The notes under the pieces: model-generated | Told to the model about the DNA's origin: nothing | Databases searched by the model: none | Seen by the model: the letters and a program-made list of their open reading frames with translations, nothing else | Part shown: positions 37,306-47,347 of the stretch, in pieces | How positions within the stretch are numbered: the first letter of the stretch is position 1 | Layout of the letters: each line of letters opens with the position of its first letter | Source: Purpureocillium takamizusanense | Taxonomy: Eukaryota; Ascomycota; Sordariomycetes; Hypocreales; Ophiocordycipitaceae | DNA: 64,000 nt | Direction of reading: 5' to 3' | Assembly: GCF_022605165.1 (NCBI RefSeq) | Contig: NC_063068.1 | Span: 4,278,001 to 4,342,000 of the forward strand | Position numbers and translations under genes: made by a program

Positions 37306-39717
37306 TCACTGGTAAACATTTGGACGCCAAAATCTCATCATTTCGAGCTCATCATAGCCTCGTGCAACCCAAGACCGAGGCAGCTTATCCCGCAGAGGCC
37401 GACGACGCCTTTCGTTGGTAGAGGACTCGAGATGCCGTCCATCTTCTCGAACATGGGGGGCGAAGCCAGAGTGGCTGAAAGGATCGATGTCAGCAATATC
37501 CTCAAGGTCTGTTGCCCACCGGTTGGCGTGTATTTGTGTGTCTATAGTATCTCTGTCTAAGAATTGAACTGGGCTGCCGGCGCCGTCCTCGAGGTAAACG
37601 CTCGAGTCCGCGAATGTCGACTCCAGCATCTCCTTCTCCACTCTAGCGATGAAGTCATGGATCTTCTCCTCATCCCCGACATTGAGCAAGCCGGCTGACT
37701 GTGGCCGTTCTTGTGGGATACCGGAAGTGGAAGCAGGCTCATGAAGTGAAGCGGCAGGGGCTGGCATCGAGCCAGGGCTGCCTAGGAATGGCCCCGACTC
37801 GAAGCTCGCCATGGGCGGAATAGACTCTTGCAGAGCCTCAACACCGTATATGCAGGGCTGAACCATTGGCCCGCTATGGGAGAATTTGAAGGGCCGACAA
37901 GCCTCCGATACGAGAGGCGACGTAATCATGTTATTACTCGTGGGAGCATGGTTCTCATCCGTGCAAGATGTCCTCTGCACGAGCCGAGTCTCAAAACCAT
38001 CGCCGTCCATAGGGCTCGCTTGATTAGTCTGCCCTGCATGCCCTGGTTCTGAAGGCTCGTTCCCCGCTTTGAAACAACGCGTCGCCTCTATTGCTCCCCC
38101 TTGCGGGCTTGGGACCGCTTGATAGACGCCTTGCCGCGATGGGCCCACTGAATGGGATGGTTCCAGGGCAACGGCAAGTCTTGCTCTGAGCGAATCGTTC
38201 TCCCGCGGAACAGGCAGATCGCTCAAACTAGAGGCCAGTGGCAACACCAGACGCCCATACAGCGGCGTGGACCCGGGGCTGACCATGGTCCCCGTGTCTC
38301 GATACGTTGATGTTTGCACTCCGGCGTCGGCATACCTTGAGCGCTGTTCATATTGTTGGCTGACCTTGTTTGGAGACATTTGATTCTCAAAATGGGCCCG
38401 CGGCTGAGTGACTGATTTGTCGACTTCTCCCTGTATTGTAATCTTGGAATGTGAATTGACGGGCTTGATCTCGTTGTTGTCCGAGGACGATGAACTCGAG
38501 CTTTGCGATTGGGAGTGGGCTGCGCATGAACGGTGGCTCAAGCCAGGATGTTCCCGGTAGGCTGGCGTTCCTGTACAGCCGAGCCCACGTTTCATGGTCC
38601 CTTTGGTGACCAGCGACAAGCATTTGCTCGCCGACTGCCGAGGTTCTATTGCGCCTTCGCGCAATGTTTGGTCGTCTTCCAACGCGTCTGCCCGGTCAGA
38701 GCCGATAACGACTACAGTAGAGTCAGATCTCGGCCGCTTTGTCATCGGACCAGCCATCCTCAACACTTTGGTTTCGCGAGGTGGGATATTGGCGAAGAAG
38801 TCTGAGTCACCCTGCATGTCCTTCTCGATACGGCGTTCGTCTTCGGTCTGTGGTCTTGATTTCCTTGCTTCCCAGTCGCCACCCGCCCAATCCCGGCCGA
38901 GTATATGGACACCGTTGAATTTCAAGTCACCGACTGGCAAAACGTTAGCGGCGGCTGCGATGATGATAGGTGATGGCTCACGCGTGGCCCCTCGCCCGTT
39001 GAGAAACAGACCCGAAGACAGATTCGGCTTCATCTGCGCTGTCTCAGCAATCGAGCTAATGAAAGAGGGCGTTCCCAGACAAACCGTCAGGCGTTGAGTT
39101 GCCACTGCGTCTGTGACGAAATTGTCCATGACCTCGCGTCCAGAGCGAAGCGACCGCTTCCTGTGGCTTTTAGACTTGTTGTCTGATCGTATCGACTTCC
39201 TTGTCGCTGACTTGTCTTTGCCGGAATCGTACCGGTCTTGTCGGGTTTTACGACGTGAACGTTTTCGAAACGGATCGATTCTGGGCTGATCAGAATCCGA
39301 ACACGCCCAATTTGTCTGCCTTGGGTGATCGACAACGTCAGAGACGGTAGGTTGAGGGCCTTCGATGTGGACCACGCCCTCATCGGATATATGGGAAGAT
39401 ACGGAAGGTAGCGGGCTGTCATCGACACATAGACCTGGACTCCGCTCCCGCATCTCCATCTCCTCTGCTTCGAAAGGGCGTACTGGCAGGGAGTGCGGGC
39501 GCCAAACGCGCTCCTTCGTATTCGAAGGACCTCCTTGATATGGGCGCTCAGGTTCCGCAGCCCCGCGAGAATGTTGAACTTGCTTCAGCCAGCGTTTCAC
39601 CTTGTTCATACTGTTGTTGTTTGTCTCCCTGACAACCGGTGCACCCGTGAGAGGACTGAATCTATGGCTTTCATTTGTCTCCGCTTTACCAGATGAGGAC
39701 TCGGAGCGTCTAGTCAT
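37306..39717 (-). CDS. Unrecognised 803-aa single-exon protein
   Basis: This is an uninterrupted frame of 804 codons with Met start (MTRRSESSSGKAETNESHRF) and no better start upstream. I recognise no catalytic domain. Most of it is polar and predicted to be disordered. Folded-looking parts are a conserved-looking N-terminal helix (NKVKRWLKQVQ), a basic stretch near residues 150-195, a short hydrophobic patch near 205-270 (RLTVCLGTPSFISSIA, SPIIIAAAANVLPVGDLKF), an acidic helix near 690 (EEKIHDFIARVEKEML) and the extreme C-terminus (DKLPRSWVARGYDELEMMRFWRPN). Such C-terminal Trp-Arg-Pro endings suggest a binding peptide, which is inference. It converges with the lyase gene, with only 56 bp between their stops. 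Confidence 0.75.
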   Translation of the reverse strand: MTRRSESSSGKAETNESHRFSPLTGAPVVRETNNNSMNKVKRWLKQVQHSRGAAEPERPYQGGPSNTKERVWRPHSLPVRPFEAEEMEMRERSPGLCVDDSPLPSVSSHISDEGVVHIEGPQPTVSDVVDHPRQTNWACSDSDQPRIDPFRKRSRRKTRQDRYDSGKDKSATRKSIRSDNKSKSHRKRSLRSGREVMDNFVTDAVATQRLTVCLGTPSFISSIAETAQMKPNLSSGLFLNGRGATREPSPIIIAAAANVLPVGDLKFNGVHILGRDWAGGDWEARKSRPQTEDERRIEKDMQGDSDFFANIPPRETKVLRMAGPMTKRPRSDSTVVVIGSDRADALEDDQTLREGAIEPRQSASKCLSLVTKGTMKRGLGCTGTPAYREHPGLSHRSCAAHSQSQSSSSSSSDNNEIKPVNSHSKITIQGEVDKSVTQPRAHFENQMSPNKVSQQYEQRSRYADAGVQTSTYRDTGTMVSPGSTPLYGRLVLPLASSLSDLPVPRENDSLRARLAVALEPSHSVGPSRQGVYQAVPSPQGGAIEATRCFKAGNEPSEPGHAGQTNQASPMDGDGFETRLVQRTSCTDENHAPTSNNMITSPLVSEACRPFKFSHSGPMVQPCIYGVEALQESIPPMASFESGPFLGSPGSMPAPAASLHEPASTSGIPQERPQSAGLLNVGDEEKIHDFIARVEKEMLESTFADSSVYLEDGAGSPVQFLDRDTIDTQIHANRWATDLEDIADIDPFSHSGFAPHVREDGRHLESSTNERRRRPLRDKLPRSWVARGYDELEMMRFWRPNVYQ

Positions 39718-42700
39718 CGTTGAAGCTGCGAGGCGTACGCCAAGATGAGCGTCAGGGAGCAGGCAGGACTGCAGACTGGTATGAAACGAAGTGAAACGAT
39801 GGGTAGCGGGACAGACAATGTCAAGGAGACCAGCAGGTTACCGGTTGATGCGAGGCACGGCAAAGACTTTTGGCAAGCCATCCAAACACAAAGTCGGTAT
39901 GTCTTCCCCTGGCTTGCGGTGTTAGCATGGGGAAGCCGCACACACGCACGCATGGGTAACGCAGGAAGGTCCCGACCACCTCGCACAAGTAGCCATGCAG
40001 CTGAAGAAGAAGGCTGATAACGAGGAACAGTGAATCGAAGACTCGGCTTTTACACTCGAGCCCCCGACTCGCAAGATGGCACCGGCCCATCGAGTCGGCA
40101 GTCGTGTATACTCGGGGGAGCCTCGGCACAAAAGGCGAGTGTTTGGGAATTAGGCAATCGGGACCGACGTTGGGGTCGGGACGGGCCAAGGGGCGGACAA
40201 GTCGGACGGAAGCTTGTTTCTCGATGAGCCAGCTTGTGCCCTGGCCCGGTCCGAGACGCCGTCGACGAATTGCTGGGCATCCCTGGTGAATTGGCAACAC
40301 CTTGGCGTGCCGAAACAGCGCAGGACGTGCCGTGGTGCGAATGGAAGCTGGCAGGCATGCATGCAAGGGCCGTGGAGGAGCTGCATGCCAGGTAAAAGTA
40401 CCTACACTGTACGTATTGGAGCAGTCAGGTTCCCTGAGACCAAGGGCCGTCGCCATGGCGCTCAACCATCCTGTCGTAGCATCGCAGTCGCTGATAGGCG
40501 AGCCGACGTGGACGTTTGGGCAGCGAGCAGTCGAGCATCCCCTGCCCGATCTGTGGTGCGGCCTGCATGTTCTATAAGTAGGCACCACCACCGATAGCGT
40601 TTCGGTTTGAGCCCTGCGACAAATGTATGTTTGAAGCTTGGTGGGCGCCGTGTTTCTCCTCCCTTGATCGCGCTGCTACTATTTCGAGTGCCTTGGAGTC
40701 GCGCCATGGAAAGAAACCGAGAGGACCGAAGCGTGCAAATGGATGCATCATCCACGCGTTGGGTGTCGCAAACCAAGCGCGGCTGGTACGGTTTGGCGAG
40801 CGCTTCCACTGTGGACGGAGCTTGGAACCGTGGATGGAGCGATGCGCAGGGTTGCCAGTGCAGGACAGCAGGTCTGGGTCTGGGTCTGGGTCTGGGTCTG
40901 GGTCTGGATCAGGCTCGGGGATCCTGGTTCTGGCAGCTGGAGGCGGCGAGCGAGAGAGCTCCTGCCCGCTGTGAACTGAGGGCAGGTGCAAGGGAAGTCG
41001 CAACTGACGTGACGAGGCGACCATGCGGCAGGAGCAATGATAATGCACGCCCGCATGCCCTGAGTAATGGATCATGATGCCCTGCACCCCCGTAAGGCAC
41101 TGCACGTTGCGCCTGCCAGAACCGTCATCTTGGCCTCATGCGTGCGTGTGCGTGTACAGTATACGTACGAAGTACCTACATTGGGTATGTGGGTTGTTTG
41201 TACAGAAGGTGCTCCCGGATGCAGGTGTTGACAACCAGACGTAGGCGCGCGGGCTGCTCCTCCTCCTTTGGTGATCACTACAATACTTGTTGGCAGGTGC
41301 TTCGTAAGTTACTTGGTAGGTGTGTCCCGACTTGTTGCCGAGGAGTTGCATACCTGGTACTAAAGTTGGTAGTCGCTTTAGCATCACAAGAACCAGTCGC
41401 CGGACAAAGGCCGTGTGCTGTTGCCAAAGTACTACTGTAATTCAGAAATATTCCTTGTGCAGGTCGGCATGCCTCGCTCGCGCTCCTCGTCCGCCTTGTC
41501 AATCGTGAGCCGAACCCTTGACCGACAGTCGGGCGTCATCCCTTTCTCCCACCACGTGTGTTGTGCATCGTGCGGTGTCACCCACCTTCAGAAAGCTTCC
41601 GACAGCCCACAGGCGCAAGGGTGGCCCCCAGACGTGGAACCATCCCCACCCCGCCGGGCGCGTCTCTCGAAGCCAGGCATTCAGGACGCAGCAACCCGTC
41701 GCATGCACCTCAACGGCCAAGCCGACATCCAAACTGCCCGCGCTGCTTGCGCCAACGTTGACCGTGAGTGCGAATCTCGGTGCTGCATGTAGTCTTTCAT
41801 ACATGGAAGCACGGAGGACCAGATACCAGCGGTCACTCCTGTGAGTCGAAATGCCCGAGGACAAAACTGTCGCTTCCTTCTCTCTGTCTTGTCGTGCGTG
41901 CTGCGGTGCTGCTGGCCCGCTACCCCGCCAGAGGCGCTATCTGGCGCCCTCGAAAGGCCGTCTGGCCCTCCATCTGCCGCTAGCAGCGTCGAGGCTCCAG
42001 GGCTGCCTGGGACGGGCTTGGACAAATTAGCGCAAGAACAAGCACCCCGACCATGGCCCAGAGGGGAGCGATCAGCGTCGGCGCACACTGCCCACCATGA
42101 ATGAGAGTGTGGTGGACACTGACTGGCCTGTCTGGGCCGACCGACATATGCTGGCAACGCACGATGCCACCACCTCCATTCATCAGCGTCCACGACAGCC
42201 GAGTTTTTGCTGACACGCCATGTTCAGCAGTTGTCCCGCTCGACGATAGCATCATCTCGACCAACTCACCAACGGCACAACACTGCACCTGCGCGTCATA
42301 TACACGCCGCCGCGCTGACCTGCCGACGGATCGCTCTCACGCACCCCAGACTGTGCCCCACGAGGCTGCCCTGCCCGTCACAGCCTCCTGAGGTATGTGC
42401 AATTAAGGTACTATACTCGAATGCTACGCTGCTCCTTTGCTCGTCCATCCATGCCCCTGGGGAGCACGGCACCGCGCACCGCGACCAAGGTCATGGGCCA
42501 TGCTCGAGTACCCGCACGGGCGGCCGAACGTTCCAAGCTCCCAGGGAGTTGGAGTATGCACGCCACCACATCCCAAAGACCCCCTTCCCATCCCCCCCCA
42601 ATGGCCTCTAACACACGTTTCCTGCGCCTGTGGCGGACCCAAATGGAACCACCACCCACTCCCCACGAACAAATTGAACCTGCCGCTAGCGCCCCTTTTG

Positions 42701-43379
42701 CGCCTGGTTTGCCGGTTCCCTGTCCAGACAAACGAGACGCCCCTTATTTATCCCCCCTCTGCGGCGCGTGGCAGTACCGGGTACCAGCAGGCGGCATGCA
42801 CCATCGGCGGGCAGCGCCGTGCGCCAGCTGCTAGGCGGGTAGAGCTACTTTGCGCCTCTGGCCCAGAGGCAGCCAACCTGTGTGGTCTTGCCCTGTCCTG
42901 GACGGTTTCCCGCACCGTCCGCCGAGCACTTGTGCGCGCGTACCGGCGCCGCCGCCGCGGAGTTCCAGTTGGGGTCTCCAGGTGACCTCCTTGGGGGGGG
43001 AGGGGCGCCCCCTTGGGGTCTCTGGATCCAGGGACCTCTGCGATGCGACTGAGAGGCAACGCGTCCGTCCGTCCGTCGCTGGTTCTGCCCAATCCTGTCG
43101 GGTCTTGCTCTCCTTGCCTTCCTTACCTTATCCCGCCAGCCAGCCAGCCAGCCTGCATGCCTGCCCTATTGTAGCCCGTCGCCGGTCCTGTCCTGCTCCC
43201 CCTTCTTCCTCCCAAGGTCATCTGGCACTACCTACCTTACCTATCCACACCCCAAGGTATTGCCTCAACTGGTAATCTAACCTTTGACAGCCTCGCACAA
43301 GCACGCTCCTCTTGCATCTTGCGCCCGCCCAACAAGTCCATCACTCATCACCTACAAAGCCTACAAGCAATTCTTCGAA
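39718..43379. other. 3.7-kb interval without a convincing gene
   Basis: This is the shared upstream region of the 803-aa gene (minus) and the RRM gene (plus). It holds a G-rich hexamer array (40869-40909), the pair ACAGTATAC/GTACGAAGTAC at 41156-41175, and a TACCT-rich run near 43228-43258, about 130 nt before the RRM start. Open frames here lack domain features. Confidence 0.5.
40869..40909 (+). repeat. (TCTGGG)n hexamer array, G-quadruplex-like
   Basis: Five consecutive GGG runs (40876-40902) are spaced by TCT and followed by one imperfect unit. The pattern G3-N3 repeated five times meets the usual G-quadruplex rule on the plus strand. Confidence 0.85.
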
Positions 43380-44391
43380 ATGGCGAAGCTCTTTATTGGG
43401 TGAGTCGCTCCCTGCGCGCGGGGCCTGAGCTCTCATTTCTGCGCTCCCCCTCTTTCGTTTTGACCTGCCTCCCCGCCCCCGCGACCGGCCGCGACCCCGA
43501 CGTCGTCGCCGCGCGCGCGCGCAAAGGAGACGCTCCAGTCGCTGACTCTCATGCAAGCGGCCTCGCGTGGCACACCGAGGAAGGTACTCTTCGCCAGAAG
43601 TTTGAGGAGTTTGGTGCCGTCGAAGAAGCGGTACGTCATTGCGATTCCCTGTCTCTGTTCTTTCGACCCTCATGCATACGTGCGCGTTGCGATGCTCGCT
43701 CTTTTGCACGTACTCGTCCCTTGCGCGGTCGCTTGTCAATGTCGTCGTCGTCGCGCGCGCGCGCGCGCATGTGTGTGAGACGCTCTTCTAATTCTGCTTC
43801 GCTCGAAAAAGGTGGTGGTCAAGGATCGAGACACTGGTCGCAGCCGCGGCTTTGGCTTTGTGCGTTACACCCAGGAGGGAGATGCCCAGAATGCCATCGC
43901 CGCCATGAACAACGTCGAGTATGAGCTCCTTGCTTTGTGTTACCTTGCTGGCTGAGCTGTGGTCGGTCGCGCGAGCCTCAGAATCCCATTCTCATCGCGG
44001 TCTAGATTTGACGGCCGAACCATTCGAGTCGACAGGGCCTCCGACAACGGCCCCCGACACGGGGGCGGCCGTGGCGGCGGCGGCTTTGGAGGCCGCGGCG
44101 GCTACCAGGCCCAGATGCCGTACGGTGCCGTCCCTCCCCAGGGCCCTGGCTATGGCGGCGGCGCTCCTCCCATGTACCAGCAGGTGGCATACGGCCGCGG
44201 CTACCCTGCGCCGCAGCCCGGATACGGTGTTCCTCCCCAAGGTGAGTCCACTGCATCCCCAACTTTGGGCGAAGCTGACCGATCGTTCTCTCGCAGGCTA
44301 CGGCGCCCCGCCGTACGGCTATGCGGACCCGTCCCAGCCGATGGTCCATCCCCAGCAGCCGCCTCCTCCCCAGGGAGGCAGGGGCTACTAA
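43380..44391 (+). CDS. Glycine-rich RNA-binding protein with one RRM
   Basis: The protein is 176 aa, a small GRP/CIRBP-like RNA-binding protein. Exons are 43380-43399, 43558-43630, 43812-43918, 44006-44241 and 44297-44391. The first exon codes for only MAKLFIG, so the RNP2 strand (KLFIGGLAW) is split by the first intron. RNP1 is [10 protein letters not shown] in exon 3, and the RRM ends [11 protein letters not shown] in exon 4. The tail is RGG/Gly-rich, then Tyr/Pro/Gln-rich ([17 protein letters not shown]), as in proteins that enter RNA granules. Introns 1 (158 nt) and 2 (181 nt) are long for this genome and each holds an alternating (CG)n tract. Acceptors of introns 1 and 2 are both AAG. 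Such proteins usually act as RNA chaperones or splicing and stress regulators. Confidence 0.93.
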
Positions 44392-45135
44392 ACAGCTCTT
44401 GGTCAGGGACGCCTCGGCATGGCCTTGTCGACCTACAGCAGGCGTCCCCCGGGGGGAGAGTGGGCTGCAGTCTGTGCAGCAGCGAAGGCTTTCGGGACCT
44501 AGCTGGGGCATATTCGCGGACCGTCAAAACAATGTGCTCCGCGGCGTGGGGGGGTTTTCAAGTATCTGCCAGTATGTTGATCGCAAGATACCCGGATGAT
44601 TCTGTCGATATCTGGAGGAAGTATCAAAAGGGGTACTTTTTCAATCTCCGACAAGGACGACTTGGAGTCGCGGGCTGACTCCGCCTTTTCACTTTTTAAG
44701 TATTTCCCTGTGTCAACTGCTTACCCCTTTGGTCTTTCTGTGAGGGGGGGACGGCGGCTGGGAGGCATCGGATGATTTTCACTTGGCTGGAGCAGAGACG
44801 GGTCCGCGCGTGAGAGCGGGCAGCACGCATCCCGTGCCGCCGTGTTGGGTCTATTTTATTACCTGTCTAGGCGACAAGAACAAGCCGACAGCCAACAAAG
44901 ATTGATGACGACGATGACGAAGACGACGATGTTCGGGGTCGACCAGATAGACGACGGAAAAGGAAAGGCTCTATGGGGGAGGCAGTGGACAGGGTCGGAT
45001 AGGGGGGGAGGGGGATGAGGGGACTGGGTTCAAGGGTCTTGATGTTGATGGATGGACCGACCGCCTCGCTCGCGACAAAAGCTTCTTCTCCCGCTACTAT
45101 TTCTATATGTCATATGTCATAGGCTCGCCTTGGGG
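44392..45135. other. Tail-to-tail intergenic region
   Basis: 3' regions of the RRM and ChaC-type genes. GAC/GAT-rich sequence lies at about 44895-44935. No gene was seen. Confidence 0.6.
44855..44860 (-). terminator. Possible polyadenylation signal for the ChaC-type gene
   Basis: AATAAA on the minus strand about 280 nt past the stop at 45136. Confidence 0.3.
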
Positions 45136-46358
45136 TCAGGCCTTTTCGAGCTCCTCGGCCTCGGTTATGCTGCTGCGTCGGTTGAAGTGTGTGTCGGCGG
45201 GGGGCGGGGAAGGCGAGGGGACAGCCTGCTCCTGCTCGAGGGCCCTGACGCGAGAGGCGAGATCGCTGACGTGGACGTCGCCACTCTCGGCGCACAGCTC
45301 GTCGAGGGCGACGTCGAGGTTGTAGAGGTACTCCTTGTTGAGGCCGCTGGGGCCACGGCTGGCGAGGATGTGGCGGGCGAGCTCGTGTGGGTCCTGGGGG
45401 CCGACAAACTGCTCGTTGTCGGGGGTGCCAATGTAGACGAGGGTGGAGATTGGCGGCGAGCCATCGGCGGGATGGAAGGGCGTGTAGTGGATGGAGTAGC
45501 CGTTGATCTCGCGGATGTCGAGGTAGTCCTTGACCTCGGCGACGTGCTCGGGGACGATACGATAGGCGACGCCCCAGACGCGGTCAGGGGCCGAGTCGTG
45601 GTGGTCGGTGAGCTTCTCCCAGTAGGCGCGCTCGATGAGGGTGACGACACGGCCGGGGGCCTCGGGGGTGCCCCTGTGGTCCTCGCTGAGCCCGTGCGTC
45701 AGTATCTCAAAGAAAGCCCTGAGACCTGTCCGTCGTTGGAGGAGATACAGGGGGAAAAACATTTACCTGGCCTGAGGGGTGGGGGTTGGTTGTCAGTGAG
45801 AGCGTCTGGTTGAAGAGAGAAAAGAAAAAGGGAGGGAGAGAGAGACGGAAAGGGGAGGAGGGATGGGGGGAAGCTGGAGGGGCTGCAACAGACCTGCCAG
45901 AACCGCCGGACGTAGCCCGTCACCCAGCCGGAAACTCGTCTGTCTGGAGAGCGCGAAAAGGAGGGGGCCCTTTTGTCAGCCGAGGTGCCCGTCGATGTGA
46001 ATAAAGTCGGACGGGTTGCTCTCTTGTCTCTGGGTAAGGGGGGAAGGTAAGTTGGTACCAAAGTGAGGGGGAGGTTTCCATATGAGACTCCTGGGGACGT
46101 TGATTTGATTAGCAATGGGGCAACAGGTTGACGAGTGGTGTGAAGCGAAAAGAGCTGAGTGAAAGACGGTTGAGGGTATTCGAGTGGGCGGGGTGATAGG
46201 AGGAGGAAGGACGAGGAGGAGGACCGGGAGGAAGTGTCAGCGAACGCTTACCCGTAGCCGTAGAGCCAAAACTCGGACGCCGCGCCGTGGCTGCCGTCGG
46301 TCGTTGTTGTTGTTGTTGTTGTCGTCGTCGTCGTCGTCGAAGCCCCCATTGCTGACAT
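45136..46358 (-). CDS. ChaC-type gamma-glutamylcyclotransferase
   Basis: This is a cytosolic enzyme that cleaves glutathione to 5-oxoproline and Cys-Gly (yeast Gcg1, mammalian CHAC). Exons are 46358-46252, 46090-46059, 45943-45894 and 45705 (or 45681)-45136, giving 244-252 aa. The joins rebuild FWLYGYGSLIWKPPPHFDRR and GWVTGYVRRFWQ, both diagnostic. The last exon has DHRGTPEAPGRVVTLIE, WGVAYRI, YLDIREINGYSIHYTPF with the conserved Glu, and IGTPDNEQFVGP. The acceptor of intron 3 is uncertain: the family has about three residues between FWQ and DHRG, while the available in-frame AG sites give either none or eight. The start follows a poly-Thr run coded by a trinucleotide repeat; a second ATG lies at 46349. 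Confidence 0.9.
46295..46340 (-). repeat. (ACG)n(ACA)n coding microsatellite
   Basis: On the minus strand five or six ACG codons are followed by ACA codons, coding for a run of Thr next to the start of the ChaC-type protein. Its length is probably variable. Confidence 0.85.
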
Positions 46359-47347
46359 TTATAATATTCAAATGTTGGTGGTGGTGGGGTGACTGGATAC
46401 TACGGTACGGAGGGGAGAGCGCGGGCGGGATGCCAGCCGGGATGCCAGCCGGGATGCAGATGGGACGGGGGATTGGCGGGGCAGACGTGAGTGACGGGGG
46501 AGGTCGCACGACACGAGCTGCTGGGTGGGAGGGAGTGCGTGAGCGACGGGCGGCAATCCGTCCGGTGGAGGGTCGCAACGGCGAGTTGGATGGATGTGTC
46601 AATGTAGTAGTGATACGGAGATGAGTGAATGGAGGGAGGACGGGCGATGGATACGAGGGATATGTAACGAGGAGGAGTGAGTGAGCAGTTTGACTTGGTA
46701 GTTAATAATGCGTCTGTCTGTCCGTGGAGAGAGTGAGCGAGTGAGTGAGTGAGTGGGACGATGCGGGTGCGGGTACGAAGTCGTGCGTGGGTCCTCCAGC
46801 ACGCACGCTTGGGCGCTTGGGCCGGTGACCGACGACAGCAGTCGGATGGATGGATGGATGGGGGGACGATACTCCGGTGGCCCAAGGATGTTTATTGTAT
46901 GTGTGTGTACTGATGGTGACGGTGGTTGCTGCGGTGGCAGTGCAGACTTGGGAATGAAGAAGAAAAAAATAAGATAAATCATCAACAAGACTGCCCTGCC
47001 CTGCCCTGCCCGCCCGTCCCATTACAGTCATGTCATGTCGCCGGGGCAAGCCTTGCAGATAGCTCATCACCTGTACAGTATACAGCCAAGGCAGCCAGAC
47101 AGCCAGCAGTCTATTATTATATAAATCCTGCATTGAAAATCCGAGAGAGTCGCCCCCCCCCCCCCCCAAGCTGCTGTGGTGGGTTATAGGTTAATCTACT
47201 TGACTTTTTGCACTTATCATCTCGCCATGTGCAACCCCCCCTTCCTTACGCACCATCACCACCACCATCACGACGATGATAACGACGACGACGTTTTTTT
47301 AGCTCACGCATTCAACATGCTTATTCGTCTTCTTCTCCCCTCCCCCC
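46359..47347. other. Microsatellite-rich intergenic region
   Basis: No gene was seen. Simple repeats include a 12-bp GGGATGCCAGCC unit about three times (46426-46458), (GAGT)n (46731-46755), (GGAT)n (46844-46860), CTGCC units (46991-47010) and a 15-C run (47153-47167). One ACAGTATAC motif is at 47075-47083. Confidence 0.7.

Noticed and set aside
40627..40974. Open frames coding Ser-Gly or Asp-Pro dipeptide repeats across the hexamer array
   Set aside because: They are translations of the TCTGGG repeat in different frames, with no conserved flanks.
46359..47347. Repeat-rich region considered as a CRISPR or minisatellite system
   Set aside because: Units are short simple repeats without regular spacers, in a eukaryotic genome; ordinary microsatellites explain them.
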